A stretch of DNA of 64,000 bases from Flavobacteriaceae bacterium (GTDB taxonomy: Bacteria > Bacteroidota > Bacteroidia > Flavobacteriales > Flavobacteriaceae), in the NCBI GenBank assembly GCA_947446635.1, contig CANFHF010000005.1, positions 1-64,000 of the forward strand, written 5' to 3'. Under the pieces are notes generated by a model. It ran no database searches. It was given only the letters and a program-made list of their open reading frames with translations, and was not told the origin of the DNA. How positions within the stretch are numbered: position 1 is the stretch's first letter; the number at the start of each line of letters is the position of its first letter. The position numbers and the translations under genes were made by a program. Of this stretch, positions 45,019 through 54,481 are shown piece by piece.

Positions 45019-46098
45019 ATGGAAAAGAAAAAAACAAACACAAAATTTATTACAATATTAGTAGTTTTAATAGTATTGGGAGGAACTTACGGCACCTTAA
45101 AATATGTTCATTCCTTGTCGCATGAAGATACCGATGATGCGCAAATCGAGAAAAACATGAATCCAATAATCCCTAAGGTTTCTGGATATGTGGATAAAGT
45201 GTATATCAAAGACAATGATTTTGTAAAGAAAGGCGACACCTTATTTACCATCGATAAAAGAGATTTTGAATTAAAGGTTGAAGAAGCCAAAGCCGCTTTA
45301 CTGGCAGCCGAAGGTAGCTTTGAAATTTCTAAAGCCGATACAAATAGCGCGTTAGCTAACGTTTCTGCCTCTGATGCCAATGTACAATCCGCAGGCGGAA
45401 ATATTGAAACGGCAAAAATTAGATTGGGACGTATCAGCAATGACTTCAATCGATATGACAATCTATATAAAAATCACTCAATCACCAAGCAACAATATGA
45501 GCAAGCTCTAGCGGCCAAACAAGAAGCCGAGAGCCAAGTTCGCATCTTGCAGCAACAACAGAAAGCGAGTGCGTATCAAAAATCAGCCGTTGTAGCGAAA
45601 TCGAAAGTTTCCGATAAACAAATCGAAGTAGCTGCCGCCAATATCAAAAGAGCTCAAGCCCAACTCGATGTTGCAAAACTAAATTTGACTTACACCGCTG
45701 TTACGGCAGCAATCGATGGGCAGGTTTCGAAAATTGAAATCCAACCTGGGCAATTGGTTCAATCAGGGCAGTCCTTGTTTTATATCATCAATAATACTAC
45801 AGCATGGGTAATTGCGAATTTCAAGGAAACCCAATTAAACAAAATGCGCATTGGACAAAAAGTAACTATAAAGATAGACGCTTATCCCGATTATAATTTT
45901 GAAGGAACAGTCACTTCGTTTTCTCCTGCAACCGGTTCAAAATTCTCCTTATTGCCTCCAGATAACGCTACAGGAAACTTTGTAAAAACCATTCAAAGAC
46001 TACCTGTTAAAATCAGTTTGAATAAGTCAAACGATACCGAAAAAATAAAATTACTACGTCCAGGAATGAATGTAGAAGTTGATGTTCATTTGGATTAA
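45019..46098 (+). CDS. HlyD/EmrA family membrane fusion protein
   Basis: This periplasmic adaptor has 359 residues. One N-terminal membrane segment (about 10-28) is followed by a biotinyl-lipoyl-like half (PKVSGYVDKVYIKDNDFVKKGD), a long Ala/Lys/Gln-rich coiled-coil hairpin (about 90-215), the second lipoyl half (AIDGQVSKIEIQPGQLVQ) and a beta-barrel. It links the inner membrane pump to the TolC-like channel. It starts 12 bp after the TolC gene. Confidence 0.93.
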   Translation: MEKKKTNTKFITILVVLIVLGGTYGTLKYVHSLSHEDTDDAQIEKNMNPIIPKVSGYVDKVYIKDNDFVKKGDTLFTIDKRDFELKVEEAKAALLAAEGSFEISKADTNSALANVSASDANVQSAGGNIETAKIRLGRISNDFNRYDNLYKNHSITKQQYEQALAAKQEAESQVRILQQQQKASAYQKSAVVAKSKVSDKQIEVAAANIKRAQAQLDVAKLNLTYTAVTAAIDGQVSKIEIQPGQLVQSGQSLFYIINNTTAWVIANFKETQLNKMRIGQKVTIKIDAYPDYNFEGTVTSFSPATGSKFSLLPPDNATGNFVKTIQRLPVKISLNKSNDTEKIKLLRPGMNVEVDVHLD

Positions 46099-46137
46099 TA
46101 CTGCCATTTTTTTTAGACACTTCATAATTACTATAGA

Positions 46138-47724
46138 ATGGCAAAAACGGCAGATGACGATTTAGTAGAGTTTGGTTTCAGAAGGGTTATTATTACTATA
46201 ACAGCCGTCCTATGTGCCTTACTTGAAATTGTAGATACCACCATCGTAAACGTGGCTTTGAACAACATGCGTGGCAGTCTTGGCGCTACGCTGACTGATG
46301 TGGCTTGGGTGATTACCGCTTATGCAATCGCCAATGTGATAATTATCCCTATGACGAGTTGGCTTTCGCAGCAATTCGGGCGTCGCAATTATTTTGCAGT
46401 TTCTATTATCATTTTTACCATAGCTTCCTTTTTGTGTGGAAATGCCAATAACATCTGGGAGCTCGTAATTTTTAGATTCATACAAGGACTTGGTGGCGGT
46501 GCCTTATTGGTAACTTCACAAACCATAATTACTGAAATATATCCAACGGCTAAGAGGGGTATGGCGCAAGCCATTTACGGCATGGGGGTTATTGTTGGTC
46601 CAACGTTGGGTCCGCCTTTGGGTGGTTATATTGTCGATCATTTCTCTTGGCCTTATATTTTTTACATCAATATTCCTATTGGAATTGTAGCGGCTCTACT
46701 CACGCTTTCGTTTGTAAAAAGCCCAAAATATGGTGAAAAAATAAAAGCCCTTCAGGTCGATTGGTGGGGTATTGTGTTCCTAACTTTGTTTGTGGGCTCC
46801 TTACAATTTGTCTTAGAACATGGTCAACAGGACGATTGGTTCAACAACAAAATAATCACTTTACTAGCAGTTGTTTCAGTATTTGGCTTGGTGTTTTTCA
46901 TATGGAGAGAACTCACCTATAAACATCCAATTGTCAATTTAAAAGTACTGAAGGACTCCAATTTAAAAGTGGGAATCATCATGAGTTTTATCCTTGGATT
47001 TGGCTTGTATGGCTCTACTTTTATCATCCCTATTTACACTCAATCCATTTTGGGGTGGAGCGCTGCAGATGCTGGATTATTATTAATACCAGGAGCAATA
47101 ACCACCGGATTTATGATGCCTTTTATCGGAAAAATGATTCAGCGAGGCGTACCGCAAGCCTACATGGTAGCAGTGGGCTTTCTGATGTTTTTCTTTTTTA
47201 CTTTTTGGATGCGAGGCGTGATTACACCCAATTCAAGTGCGGAACATTTATTCTGGCCGTTGATTTTGAGAGGCATCGGATTAGGACTGCTATTTGTTCC
47301 CATTTCAACGCTTTCCCTTTCAACGCTTAAAGGAAGAAACATTGGGGAAGGTGCTGCTTTTTCAGGAATGTCAAGACAATTGGGCGGTTCGTTTGGCATT
47401 GCCATTATCACCACTTTTATCGCTCGATTCAATCAAGAACATCGAGCAAATCTGGTGAGTCACCTCAACATTACTTCCTTTCAAGTACAGCAAACCGTAC
47501 AAAAATTACAAAACGGATTTAGAGCTAAAGGATACAGTGTCAATGAAGCTTTGGGAAAAGCCTATAAAGTAATTGAATACAAAGTAATGGTTCAGAGTAC
47601 TGTACTAACCTATATGGATATCTTTATGTATCTGGGGATTTTGTTTTTGCTTTGCATTCCTTTTATTCTTCTGATTCGAAAAGGCAAAAAACAAGTAATT
47701 ATTCCGGAGGCAGAAGTGCTATAA
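46138..47724 (+). CDS. MFS transporter, DHA2 family (EmrB/QacA type)
   Basis: This 14-helix drug:proton antiporter has 528 residues. DHA2 hallmarks include the motif around DTTIVNVALNNMRGSL in the first helix and motif C in GMGVIVGPTLGPPLGGY (helix 5). With the preceding fusion protein and TolC-like gene it makes a complete EmrAB-TolC-type tripartite pump. Substrates are not predictable; no regulator gene is adjacent. Confidence 0.94.
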   Translation: MAKTADDDLVEFGFRRVIITITAVLCALLEIVDTTIVNVALNNMRGSLGATLTDVAWVITAYAIANVIIIPMTSWLSQQFGRRNYFAVSIIIFTIASFLCGNANNIWELVIFRFIQGLGGGALLVTSQTIITEIYPTAKRGMAQAIYGMGVIVGPTLGPPLGGYIVDHFSWPYIFYINIPIGIVAALLTLSFVKSPKYGEKIKALQVDWWGIVFLTLFVGSLQFVLEHGQQDDWFNNKIITLLAVVSVFGLVFFIWRELTYKHPIVNLKVLKDSNLKVGIIMSFILGFGLYGSTFIIPIYTQSILGWSAADAGLLLIPGAITTGFMMPFIGKMIQRGVPQAYMVAVGFLMFFFFTFWMRGVITPNSSAEHLFWPLILRGIGLGLLFVPISTLSLSTLKGRNIGEGAAFSGMSRQLGGSFGIAIITTFIARFNQEHRANLVSHLNITSFQVQQTVQKLQNGFRAKGYSVNEALGKAYKVIEYKVMVQSTVLTYMDIFMYLGILFLLCIPFILLIRKGKKQVIIPEAEVL

Positions 47725-47730
47725 TAGCAA

Positions 47731-48489
47731 CTAGCGTGTAAAAACCAGTTGATTTCCTTTGGATAAATTGGCGTCAAATTGATAGCCTTCATAGTTAAAC
47801 CCTTTTAAGTCATCAATCGTTTCAGTATTCGTATCAATGATGTAACGCACCATCAAACCACGAGCTTTCTTGGCAAAAAAGCTAATTATCTTCAATTTCC
47901 CTTCTTTATAATCCTTGAATTCTGGGGTGATTACGGGTACTTTCAATGCTTTGACATCCACTGCTGAGAAATATTCATTGCTTGCCAAATTGACAAACAA
48001 CTCCCCTTCTTGTAGTTCCTTGTTTAGCGCTTTAGTAACAATGGGTTTCCAAAATTCGTATAGATTCTTGCTGTTGTTAATGGGTAATTTGGTCCCCATT
48101 TCTAGCCGATATGCCTGCATCAAATCGAGTGGTTTCAAGAGCCCGTATAAACCGGACAAAATTCGCAAACGATCTTGTAAAACGTCTAGTTTTTCTATTG
48201 GAATCGAATACGCATCCAATCCCGTATAAACATCACCATCGAAAGCAAAAATAGCTGGACGCGCATTTTCGGCATTGAAAGGGGTTTTCCAATCTTGATT
48301 GCGTTGCCAATTCAAATCGGCCAACTTTTCTGAAATAGCCATTAAGGACGAAAGTGCCGCGGGGGATTTTTGTTTCAAAACCTGATGCACCTGCCGCGCT
48401 TCTTTTACAAACAGCGCTTCCGAATATTTTGTGGGGGGTAAGCCTTTTTCAAAGTTTAACGATTTGGCTGGTGAAATAACAATTTTCAT
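47731..48489 (-). CDS. yaaA: peroxide stress protein YaaA (DUF328)
   Basis: This 252-residue protein begins MKIVISPAKSLNFEKG, the conserved start of the YaaA/UPF0246 family. Further family blocks are FDGDVYTGLDA, RILSGLYGLLKPLD and FFAKKARGLMVRYI. In E. coli YaaA lowers free iron during peroxide stress, and the fold has a DNA-binding-like helix-hairpin-helix. I chose the ATG at 48489; the frame is open 23 codons further, overlapping the start region poorly with the family. It converges with the MFS gene, 6 bp apart. Confidence 0.94.
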   Translation of the reverse strand: MKIVISPAKSLNFEKGLPPTKYSEALFVKEARQVHQVLKQKSPAALSSLMAISEKLADLNWQRNQDWKTPFNAENARPAIFAFDGDVYTGLDAYSIPIEKLDVLQDRLRILSGLYGLLKPLDLMQAYRLEMGTKLPINNSKNLYEFWKPIVTKALNKELQEGELFVNLASNEYFSAVDVKALKVPVITPEFKDYKEGKLKIISFFAKKARGLMVRYIIDTNTETIDDLKGFNYEGYQFDANLSKGNQLVFTR

Positions 48490-48512
48490 AGTGACACTAT
48501 TTGATTCGTTTT

Positions 48513-49553
48513 TTATTCTTCCTCCTCGCTTGAATGCGTTTTCGAATACCCTCTCCATTTCTCAATGCAATCCTGAAAATCCTGAGGTAATTCCGTGTCA
48601 AAACGCATCATTTCGCCCGTGGTAGGATGCACAAAACCAAGTGTTTTAGCGTGCAAAGCCTGTCTTGGTAAAGCCTTGAAACAATTATCGATGAATTGTT
48701 TGTATTTAGTAAATGTGGTTCCCTTCAAAATTAAATGACCTCCGTAACGCTCGTCATTAAAAATAGGATGCCCAATGTGTTTCATGTGCACCCGAATCTG
48801 GTGGGTTCTCCCCGTTTCCAAAATGCAAGAAACCAATGTCACGTAACCAAAACGTTCCAACACTTTATAATGGGTCACGGCTGGTTTTCCAATTTCGGGA
48901 TCGGCAAAAACCGCCATTTGCATTCGGTCTTTCACGTGGCGGGCAATGTTGCCTTCAATTGTTCCTTCGTCGGCAATCACATTTCCCCAAACCAGCGCAA
49001 TGTATTCTCTTTCGGTAGTTTTGGCTTCAAATTGCTTGGCAAGATGCGTCATAGCCGCCTCAGTTTTGGCAATCACCAAAAGTCCCGAGGTGTCTTTATC
49101 AATTCGATGTACCAAACCGGGTCTTTCGCTACTGTTCATAGGTAAATTCTCAAAATGAAAAGCCAAGGCATTCACCAGAGTTCCTGTGTAATTTCCGTGA
49201 CCGGGATGCACCACAAAATCGGGAGGTTTGTTGACGAGCAGAAGCGCAGCATCTTCATAGACAATATCCAGCGGAATATCTTCGGGGTCAACCCTGTTTT
49301 CAAAAGGCGGATGCGACAACATAATGCGCACCACGTCGAAGGGTTTTACTTTATAGTTCGATTTTACGGCGAGGTCATTCACATAAATATCCCCGGCAGT
49401 TGCCGCATTTTGAATTTTATTTCGAGTCGCATTCGGAATCATGTTCATCAAATATTTGTCAATTCTCAGGAGTAATTGCCCTTTAGGAATGTCAAATCGA
49501 TAATGTTCGAACAATTCTTCGTCTAAATCTGAAGTGTCGTTATTACTGCTCAT
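48513..49553 (-). CDS. RluA/RluD family pseudouridine synthase
   Basis: This large-ribosomal-subunit pseudouridine synthase has 346 residues. An N-terminal S4 domain (about 22-80: LLRIDKYLMNMIPNATRNKIQ region) precedes the catalytic domain with GLVHRIDKDTSGLLVIAKT, where the Asp in HRIDKDTSG is catalytic. It is most like RluD, which modifies helix 69 of 23S rRNA. It overlaps the PASTA gene by 11 bp and is probably co-transcribed with it. Confidence 0.94.
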   Translation of the reverse strand: MSSNNDTSDLDEELFEHYRFDIPKGQLLLRIDKYLMNMIPNATRNKIQNAATAGDIYVNDLAVKSNYKVKPFDVVRIMLSHPPFENRVDPEDIPLDIVYEDAALLLVNKPPDFVVHPGHGNYTGTLVNALAFHFENLPMNSSERPGLVHRIDKDTSGLLVIAKTEAAMTHLAKQFEAKTTEREYIALVWGNVIADEGTIEGNIARHVKDRMQMAVFADPEIGKPAVTHYKVLERFGYVTLVSCILETGRTHQIRVHMKHIGHPIFNDERYGGHLILKGTTFTKYKQFIDNCFKALPRQALHAKTLGFVHPTTGEMMRFDTELPQDFQDCIEKWRGYSKTHSSEEEE

Positions 49554-50157
49554 GTGCAGGCAATTGATCTGTTGAGGTGGCCGTACTGTCCACTACTTCC
49601 ACATAACTTTCCTTGCCGTCGCCTAGCACCAAATCAATTTTCGAGGCTTTCAAAACGTGATCGCCTACTTTGAGGTTTCTTCCTTTGCAACGCATTTCCA
49701 AAACCATGTCTTTTCCAAGATTTGGAATATAGGTAATCGTACCTTCCTCAAGACCCAAAGCCTTTAAGGTAGGTACCGCTTCGCGGTATGTTTTTTGGAT
49801 TAAATCCGGAATCCGCACAGACGAAAACCCCGAAGCATTAATCTTGATATATACTTTCCTTCCTTCTTTCACCTTGGCTCCCGGTAAAGGATCTTGCTCG
49901 ACCACACTGAACTTAGGATAATCACTGTTGTAATCCACACTATCCAAAAGCACATAATCTAAATCTAAATCGTCCAATTTTTCCTCGACTTGTTCCTCGG
50001 TCAACTTGGCTAAATTAGGCACCGTGATTTCATGACCGTGATCCGTCGTGAAAGTCAACCAATGCATGAAGAAATAACCCAAAACGGCAAGAATAGCAAG
50101 AGCGGCAAGTGCTTGTCCAAAAAACACGCGGCTGGTAAGATAATTACGTAAGCTCAT
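49543..50157 (-). CDS. PASTA domain protein
   Basis: This 204-residue protein has one N-terminal membrane segment (about 14-35) followed by two clear PASTA repeats and a partial third (ITVPNLAKLTEEQVEEKL, SSVRIPDLIQKTYREAV). PASTA domains bind peptidoglycan fragments, so the protein is likely anchored in the inner membrane with its domains in the periplasm. Unlike PASTA kinases or PBPs it has no catalytic domain. A TATCTTTG element on the minus strand (50185-50178) is a likely -7 box. It is divergent from ddl. Confidence 0.92.
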   Translation of the reverse strand: MSLRNYLTSRVFFGQALAALAILAVLGYFFMHWLTFTTDHGHEITVPNLAKLTEEQVEEKLDDLDLDYVLLDSVDYNSDYPKFSVVEQDPLPGAKVKEGRKVYIKINASGFSSVRIPDLIQKTYREAVPTLKALGLEEGTITYIPNLGKDMVLEMRCKGRNLKVGDHVLKASKIDLVLGDGKESYVEVVDSTATSTDQLPAHEQ

Positions 50158-50229
50158 AAGTTTAATTTAATAAGTCGCAAAGATAAAGCTATTTCGTTCC
50201 AAAAAAAATTCTAATTTTGTTTGAAATAT

Positions 50230-50269
50230 GTTTAATCGGTTAATCGGTTAAACGGCGAACCGATTAAAC
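50230..50269 (+). repeat. inverted repeat in the ddl 5' leader
   Basis: GTTTAATCGGTT (50230-50241) and AACCGATTAAAC (50258-50269) form a perfect 12-bp stem ending 7 bp before the ddl ATG. The loop contains a further copy of the AATCGGTTAA core. A TAATTTTG promoter element at 50212-50219 predicts a transcript that includes the hairpin. It could limit ribosome access, or simply be a dispersed repeat. Confidence 0.7.
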
Positions 50270-50276
50270 CTAAAAA

Positions 50277-51251
50277 ATGAAAAACATTGCCATCATCATG
50301 GGCGGATATTCAAGCGAATATAAAATCTCCTTAATCAGCGGAAACGTTGTCTACCAATTTCTTGATAAAACCAAATTCAACGGATTCCGCATTCATATTT
50401 TTAAGGAAAAATGGGTTTATGTCGATGCCCAAGATGAAGAATTTCCGATTGATAAAAACGATTTTTCAACAACTGTAAACGGAAGCAAAATCACTTTTGA
50501 CTGTGTTTTCAACGCCATTCACGGCACACCAGGCGAGGACGGATTGATGCAGGCTTATTTTGAATTAATAGGAATGCCGCAATCTTCTTGCGATTATTAT
50601 CAATCCGCATTAACCTTCAATAAACGGGATTTATTGTCGGTTTTAAAACCTTACGGCATCAAAACAGCCACATCATACTATTTGAACAAAGGCGAACACA
50701 TCGATACTGCCGAAATTGTGAAAGCCGTGGGCTTGCCTTGTTTTGTAAAACCCAATAAATCAGGTTCTAGTTTTGGGATTTCCAAAGTAAAAACGGCTAA
50801 TGAGTTGCCCATCGCCATTGAAGTCGCTTACCAGGAAGACAACGAAATTATCATCGAAAGTTTTCTGGACGGCACTGAAGTTTCTGTGGGAGTCATCAAT
50901 TACAAAGGAGAAATAATCGTTTTACCCATCACCGAAATAGTTTCCGAAAATGATTTCTTCGATTATGAGGCCAAATATCAAGGGAAATCCCAGGAAATAA
51001 CGCCTGCTCGAATCTCGGATGAAATGACCCAAAAAGTCAGCGAAGCTGCTAAACGGGCTTATGAAGTTCTGAAAATGAAAGGATTTTCCAGAAGCGAATT
51101 CATCTTTGTGGACGGCGAACCGCACATGCTAGAAATGAATACTATTCCGGGATTAACCACCGAAAGTTTGATTCCACAACAAGCGAAAGCTGAAGGAATT
51201 TCGTTAGAGGATTTATTTAGCAATGCCATAGAATTGGCTTTGTCAGAATAA
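50277..51251 (+). CDS. ddl: D-alanine--D-alanine ligase
   Basis: This ATP-grasp enzyme makes the D-Ala-D-Ala dipeptide for peptidoglycan. It has 324 residues. The N-terminal GGYSSEYKISLISG, the AIHGTPGEDG block, the ATP-binding FVKPNKSGSSFGISKV and metal-binding HMLEMNTIPGLTTESL are typical Ddl motifs. It is divergent from the PASTA gene, which also concerns the cell wall, and is followed by coaD after 39 bp. Confidence 0.97.
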   Translation: MKNIAIIMGGYSSEYKISLISGNVVYQFLDKTKFNGFRIHIFKEKWVYVDAQDEEFPIDKNDFSTTVNGSKITFDCVFNAIHGTPGEDGLMQAYFELIGMPQSSCDYYQSALTFNKRDLLSVLKPYGIKTATSYYLNKGEHIDTAEIVKAVGLPCFVKPNKSGSSFGISKVKTANELPIAIEVAYQEDNEIIIESFLDGTEVSVGVINYKGEIIVLPITEIVSENDFFDYEAKYQGKSQEITPARISDEMTQKVSEAAKRAYEVLKMKGFSRSEFIFVDGEPHMLEMNTIPGLTTESLIPQQAKAEGISLEDLFSNAIELALSE

Positions 51252-51290
51252 CTAAATGATTTAAAAACTACAGAAACTCAAATCAAAAAA

Positions 51291-51749
51291 ATGAGAAAAG
51301 CCATATTTCCTGGATCGTTTGATCCCATCACTTTAGGTCATGAAGATATTATCAGAAGAGGCATTCCTTTATTCGACGAAATTGTAATTGCCATTGGTGT
51401 CAATGCCGATAAAAAATATATGTTTTCGCTTGAAGACAGAAAACGATTCATCGAAGAAACCTTCAAAAACGAACCCAAGATTTCCATTGTCGTTTACGAA
51501 GGGTTGACCATTGATTTATGCAAAAGAATCAATGCTAATTTCATTTTGCGTGGATTACGCAATCCCGCCGATTTTGAGTTCGAAAAAGCCATTGCCCATA
51601 CCAACAGACGGATGTCTAAAATTGAAACGGTATTTTTATTAACTGCTGCAGGAACTTCTTATATCAGTTCTAGTATCGTGAGAGATGTGATCCGAAATAA
51701 TGGCCAATATGAACTATTGGTTCCTGAATCGGTGAAAGTAAAGAAATAG
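51291..51749 (+). CDS. coaD: phosphopantetheine adenylyltransferase
   Basis: CoaD adenylates 4'-phosphopantetheine, the penultimate step of coenzyme A synthesis. The 152-residue protein has the nucleotidyltransferase HxGH motif in GSFDPITLGHEDII, the RGLRNPADFEFE block and the C-terminal ISSSIVRDV motif. Its short distance from ddl suggests co-transcription. Confidence 0.97.
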   Translation: MRKAIFPGSFDPITLGHEDIIRRGIPLFDEIVIAIGVNADKKYMFSLEDRKRFIEETFKNEPKISIVVYEGLTIDLCKRINANFILRGLRNPADFEFEKAIAHTNRRMSKIETVFLLTAAGTSYISSSIVRDVIRNNGQYELLVPESVKVKK

Positions 51750-51819
51750 TATTCTGTATAAATTTGAATAAAGACTTTAATTAGCACTACTTTCGCAAAA
51801 TAAAAACATCAACAATAGA

Positions 51820-52392
51820 ATGGAAAGAGCATTAAATAAACGTAGCGGATCTCAATGTGAACTTTGCGCTGCCGCCGAAAACCTAAAAGTTTTTGCCGTT
51901 TTACCTACAAAAAAAGGGGGGTTAGACGAAAATATATTGGCTTGTACCACCTGCATCGACCAAATAGAAAACCCAGGAAACGAAGATTTAAACCACTGGA
52001 GATGTTTAAATGACAGCATGTGGAATGAGAACACAGCGGTTCAAGTGGTAGCTTGGCGAATGTTAAGCAGATTGCGAGCAGCGGGTTGGCCAAAAGAATT
52101 GCTCGATATGATGTACCTAGACGAAGATACTTTGGCCTGGGCGCAAGCCACTGGCGAAGGTGAGGAAGACGAAAACAAAGTAATCCATCGCGACAGCAAT
52201 GGTGTAATTCTTTCTACCGGAGATTCTGTAGTCTTGATTAAGGATTTGAAAGTAAAAGGTTCCAGTATGGTTGCCAAACAAGGAACCGCGGTTCGTAACA
52301 TTAGACTAGACCACACGAACGCCGAATATATCGAAGGTAGAGTTGACGGTCAAACCATTGTAATTATCACGCAATACGTGAAGAAAATATAG
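51820..52392 (+). CDS. PhnA/YjdM domain protein
   Basis: The protein has 190 residues. A zinc-binding N-terminal segment has Cys pairs in QCELCAA and ACTTC. The C-terminal PhnA/YjdM domain is recognisable from RDSNGVILSTGDSVVLIKDLKVKGSS and GTAVRNIRL. Despite its old name the family has no proven role in phosphonate use. Members of this longer type have an extra middle region (about 60-110). The gene stands alone, followed by a terminator. Confidence 0.9.
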   Translation: MERALNKRSGSQCELCAAAENLKVFAVLPTKKGGLDENILACTTCIDQIENPGNEDLNHWRCLNDSMWNENTAVQVVAWRMLSRLRAAGWPKELLDMMYLDEDTLAWAQATGEGEEDENKVIHRDSNGVILSTGDSVVLIKDLKVKGSSMVAKQGTAVRNIRLDHTNAEYIEGRVDGQTIVIITQYVKKI

Positions 52393-52413
52393 TTCAAAAT
52401 TATATAAAATTAA

Positions 52414-52444
52414 AAAAAGTCCCGATAAATCGGGACTTTTTTTA
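52414..52444. terminator. terminator after the yjdM-like gene
   Basis: AGTCCCGAT (52419-52427) pairs with ATCGGGACT (52430-52438), followed by seven T; an A-run precedes it, so it can also act for the convergent helicase gene. The arms are identical to those of the terminator at 3281-3307. Confidence 0.9.
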
Positions 52445-52465
52445 TGTAGATGTAAAAGTTTAAAA

Positions 52466-53812
52466 TTACTCTTGCTCTTTTTTAATTACCTTTCTGGCAA
52501 CTTCAATTTTGAATTTCTTGCCTTTCATTTTTTCATCCTTGATATTATGAAGGAAGTCTTTTACTTTATTGAATTTTACGGCGGCAAACGAAATAAAATC
52601 CTTTACTTCGATTAATCCCAAGTCGCCTTTCTCCAATTTCCCTTTTTGGGAAAAGAAACCTACAACATCAATTTTATTCAATTTATTTTTCTTTCCACCA
52701 CTGATGTAGATGGTTTGAAATTCGGGTGGTTTTGGCAAGGTCGTAGAATTTTCCACTTTTAGGATTGGCATTCCGTAATCAATATATTCCAGCTTTTTTT
52801 CACTATCGTGCGCAATGACATAAGCTGTTCCGGAGGCCAACATTCTTGCTGTTCTTCCGTTTCTATGCGTAAATTCGTCTTCTTTGGAAGGCAAATGATA
52901 ATGAATTACGTGCTTCATTTCGGGAATATCAAGACCACGTGCGGCCAAATCCGTAGTGATTAAATAACTTACACTTCCGTTTCTGAACTGTATTAAAGCG
53001 CGTTCTCGTTCGTCCTGATCCATTCCGCCATGATAATAGGTGGCATAAATTCCTTTTTCGTTCAAGGTATCGCTGATGCGTTCGGCCGCATCGCGATGGT
53101 TGCAAAACACCAATGCAGATTGCGATTTTAACGAACAAATCAAGTTGAACAAGCTGCCAATTTTATCTTTTTCTTTTGAAACAACCATTTTCATAGCTAG
53201 ATTACTTGCTTCTTCTTCATTTGGAATAAAATCCAAAATCGTTGGATTTATAACTCTGGTATATTTTGGAATTTCTATATCAGAAGTTGCTGAAACCAAA
53301 ACACGTTTGTTCAGTTTGGATAATTTTCCAATGATGAACGACATTTGTTCGTGAAAACCCAATTGCAAAGACTTGTCAAATTCGTCAAGAATCAAGGTTT
53401 CAATTTTGTCCAAACGAAAAGTGCCACGGTCGATATGATCTGCGATTCGTCCGGGAGTTCCAATTAAAACTGCCGGAGGATTGCTTAAATTTTTGATTTC
53501 GGTATCAATTGAATGTCCGCCATAACATACATTTACTTTGTATGCCGTCCCCATTTTTTTCCAAACTTGTTCAATTTGCAAGCCTAATTCTCTTGATGGA
53601 ACCAAAATCAAACATTGTACAGACAGCATTTCTGGTTTCAACATTTCAAAAATGGGCAACAAGAAAGCGAGTGTTTTTCCAGAACCTGTTGGTGATAATA
53701 AAAGAATATTATTGTCGCTAAGAATCGTTTCTTGAGCTGCAATTTGCATTTCGTTTAGGTTTTCGATGCCTAAATTGAGAAGTATATTGTTGGAATGGGG
53801 CTTTTTATTCAT
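52466..53812 (-). CDS. DEAD-box family RNA helicase, DbpA-like
   Basis: The protein has 448 residues. Motif I is SPTGSGKT, motif Ia PSRELG, motif Ib TPGRIADH, motif II is DEFD instead of DEAD, motif III SAT, motif V ARGLDIPEM and motif VI HRNGRTAR. A C-terminal domain (about 370-448) resembles the DbpA RNA-binding domain, which recognises 23S rRNA hairpin 92 in E. coli. The motif II variant and Asn in motif VI seem characteristic of this Bacteroidota branch. Confidence 0.92.
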   Translation of the reverse strand: MNKKPHSNNILLNLGIENLNEMQIAAQETILSDNNILLLSPTGSGKTLAFLLPIFEMLKPEMLSVQCLILVPSRELGLQIEQVWKKMGTAYKVNVCYGGHSIDTEIKNLSNPPAVLIGTPGRIADHIDRGTFRLDKIETLILDEFDKSLQLGFHEQMSFIIGKLSKLNKRVLVSATSDIEIPKYTRVINPTILDFIPNEEEASNLAMKMVVSKEKDKIGSLFNLICSLKSQSALVFCNHRDAAERISDTLNEKGIYATYYHGGMDQDERERALIQFRNGSVSYLITTDLAARGLDIPEMKHVIHYHLPSKEDEFTHRNGRTARMLASGTAYVIAHDSEKKLEYIDYGMPILKVENSTTLPKPPEFQTIYISGGKKNKLNKIDVVGFFSQKGKLEKGDLGLIEVKDFISFAAVKFNKVKDFLHNIKDEKMKGKKFKIEVARKVIKKEQE

Positions 53813-53871
53813 TTTGCAAAGGTAAAATGAATTACGAATTATAAGTTATGAATTATGGAATAAAAAAAGGA

Positions 53872-54474
53872 TTACTTTACAAGATTTTCTTCTTCAAACA
53901 ACAATTTTATATTTTCATAAGAATTCTTTAAGGTTTCCGGAATTTCATTTGGCTTTAGCCAAACCGCTTTTTCGATACCTTCATCGATTTGTCCTACTGG
54001 AGTCCCCTCAAAATCAGAAGTCATTTCAAACCAATGGGTTATTTTTAGTTTGTAAACACCATTTCTTTTGAAAACATGATAGGTTTTTTGTAGTTTTTTG
54101 GTAATAGTCAATTTATTCACTCCTGTTTCTTCTTCCACTTCACGCATGGCAGTAACTTCTATTTCTTCTCCTTTTTCAATCCCTCCCTTAGGTAAATCCC
54201 ATTTTCCGCCCCTAAAAATAAATAAAATTTCTCCTTTTTTATTGTAAACCAATCCACCTCCAGCTTTATTGACAGGGATTTTTGATTTTAAGGTTTTCAT
54301 AATCTGCTTTTCATCAGGATGATAGAGATAGGCTTTTTGAACTTTATTTTGAAATATTTTAACTATAAGCTTAACGATGTCAACACTTTCTAACAAGAAA
54401 ATTTGAAAATTAGTCTCCTTAGAGATTTCATTTGTCAAAAAAAGTGGTTTGTCGTTCACAAAAACTTTATACAT
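53872..54474 (-). CDS. Nudix hydrolase
   Basis: This 200-residue protein has an N-terminal region of about 70 residues with no motif I recognise, then the Nudix box GGIEKGEEIEVTAMREVEEE-TG (GX5EX7REUXEEXGU, about residues 117-139). The substrate is unknown. Its ATG is only 7 bp from the divergent pyrE ATG, so the promoter of each must lie in the other's coding sequence. Confidence 0.92.
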   Translation of the reverse strand: MYKVFVNDKPLFLTNEISKETNFQIFLLESVDIVKLIVKIFQNKVQKAYLYHPDEKQIMKTLKSKIPVNKAGGGLVYNKKGEILFIFRGGKWDLPKGGIEKGEEIEVTAMREVEEETGVNKLTITKKLQKTYHVFKRNGVYKLKITHWFEMTSDFEGTPVGQIDEGIEKAVWLKPNEIPETLKNSYENIKLLFEEENLVK

Positions 54475-54477
54475 TTG
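54448..54477 (+). promoter_or_regulatory. pyrE promoter inside the Nudix gene
   Basis: TTTG (54448-54451) and TACATTTG (54470-54477) are separated by 18 bp, a close match to the Bacteroidota consensus. The predicted start point falls at about the pyrE ATG (54482), which would give a leaderless or nearly leaderless mRNA. Confidence 0.65.
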
Positions 54478-54481
54478 TACT

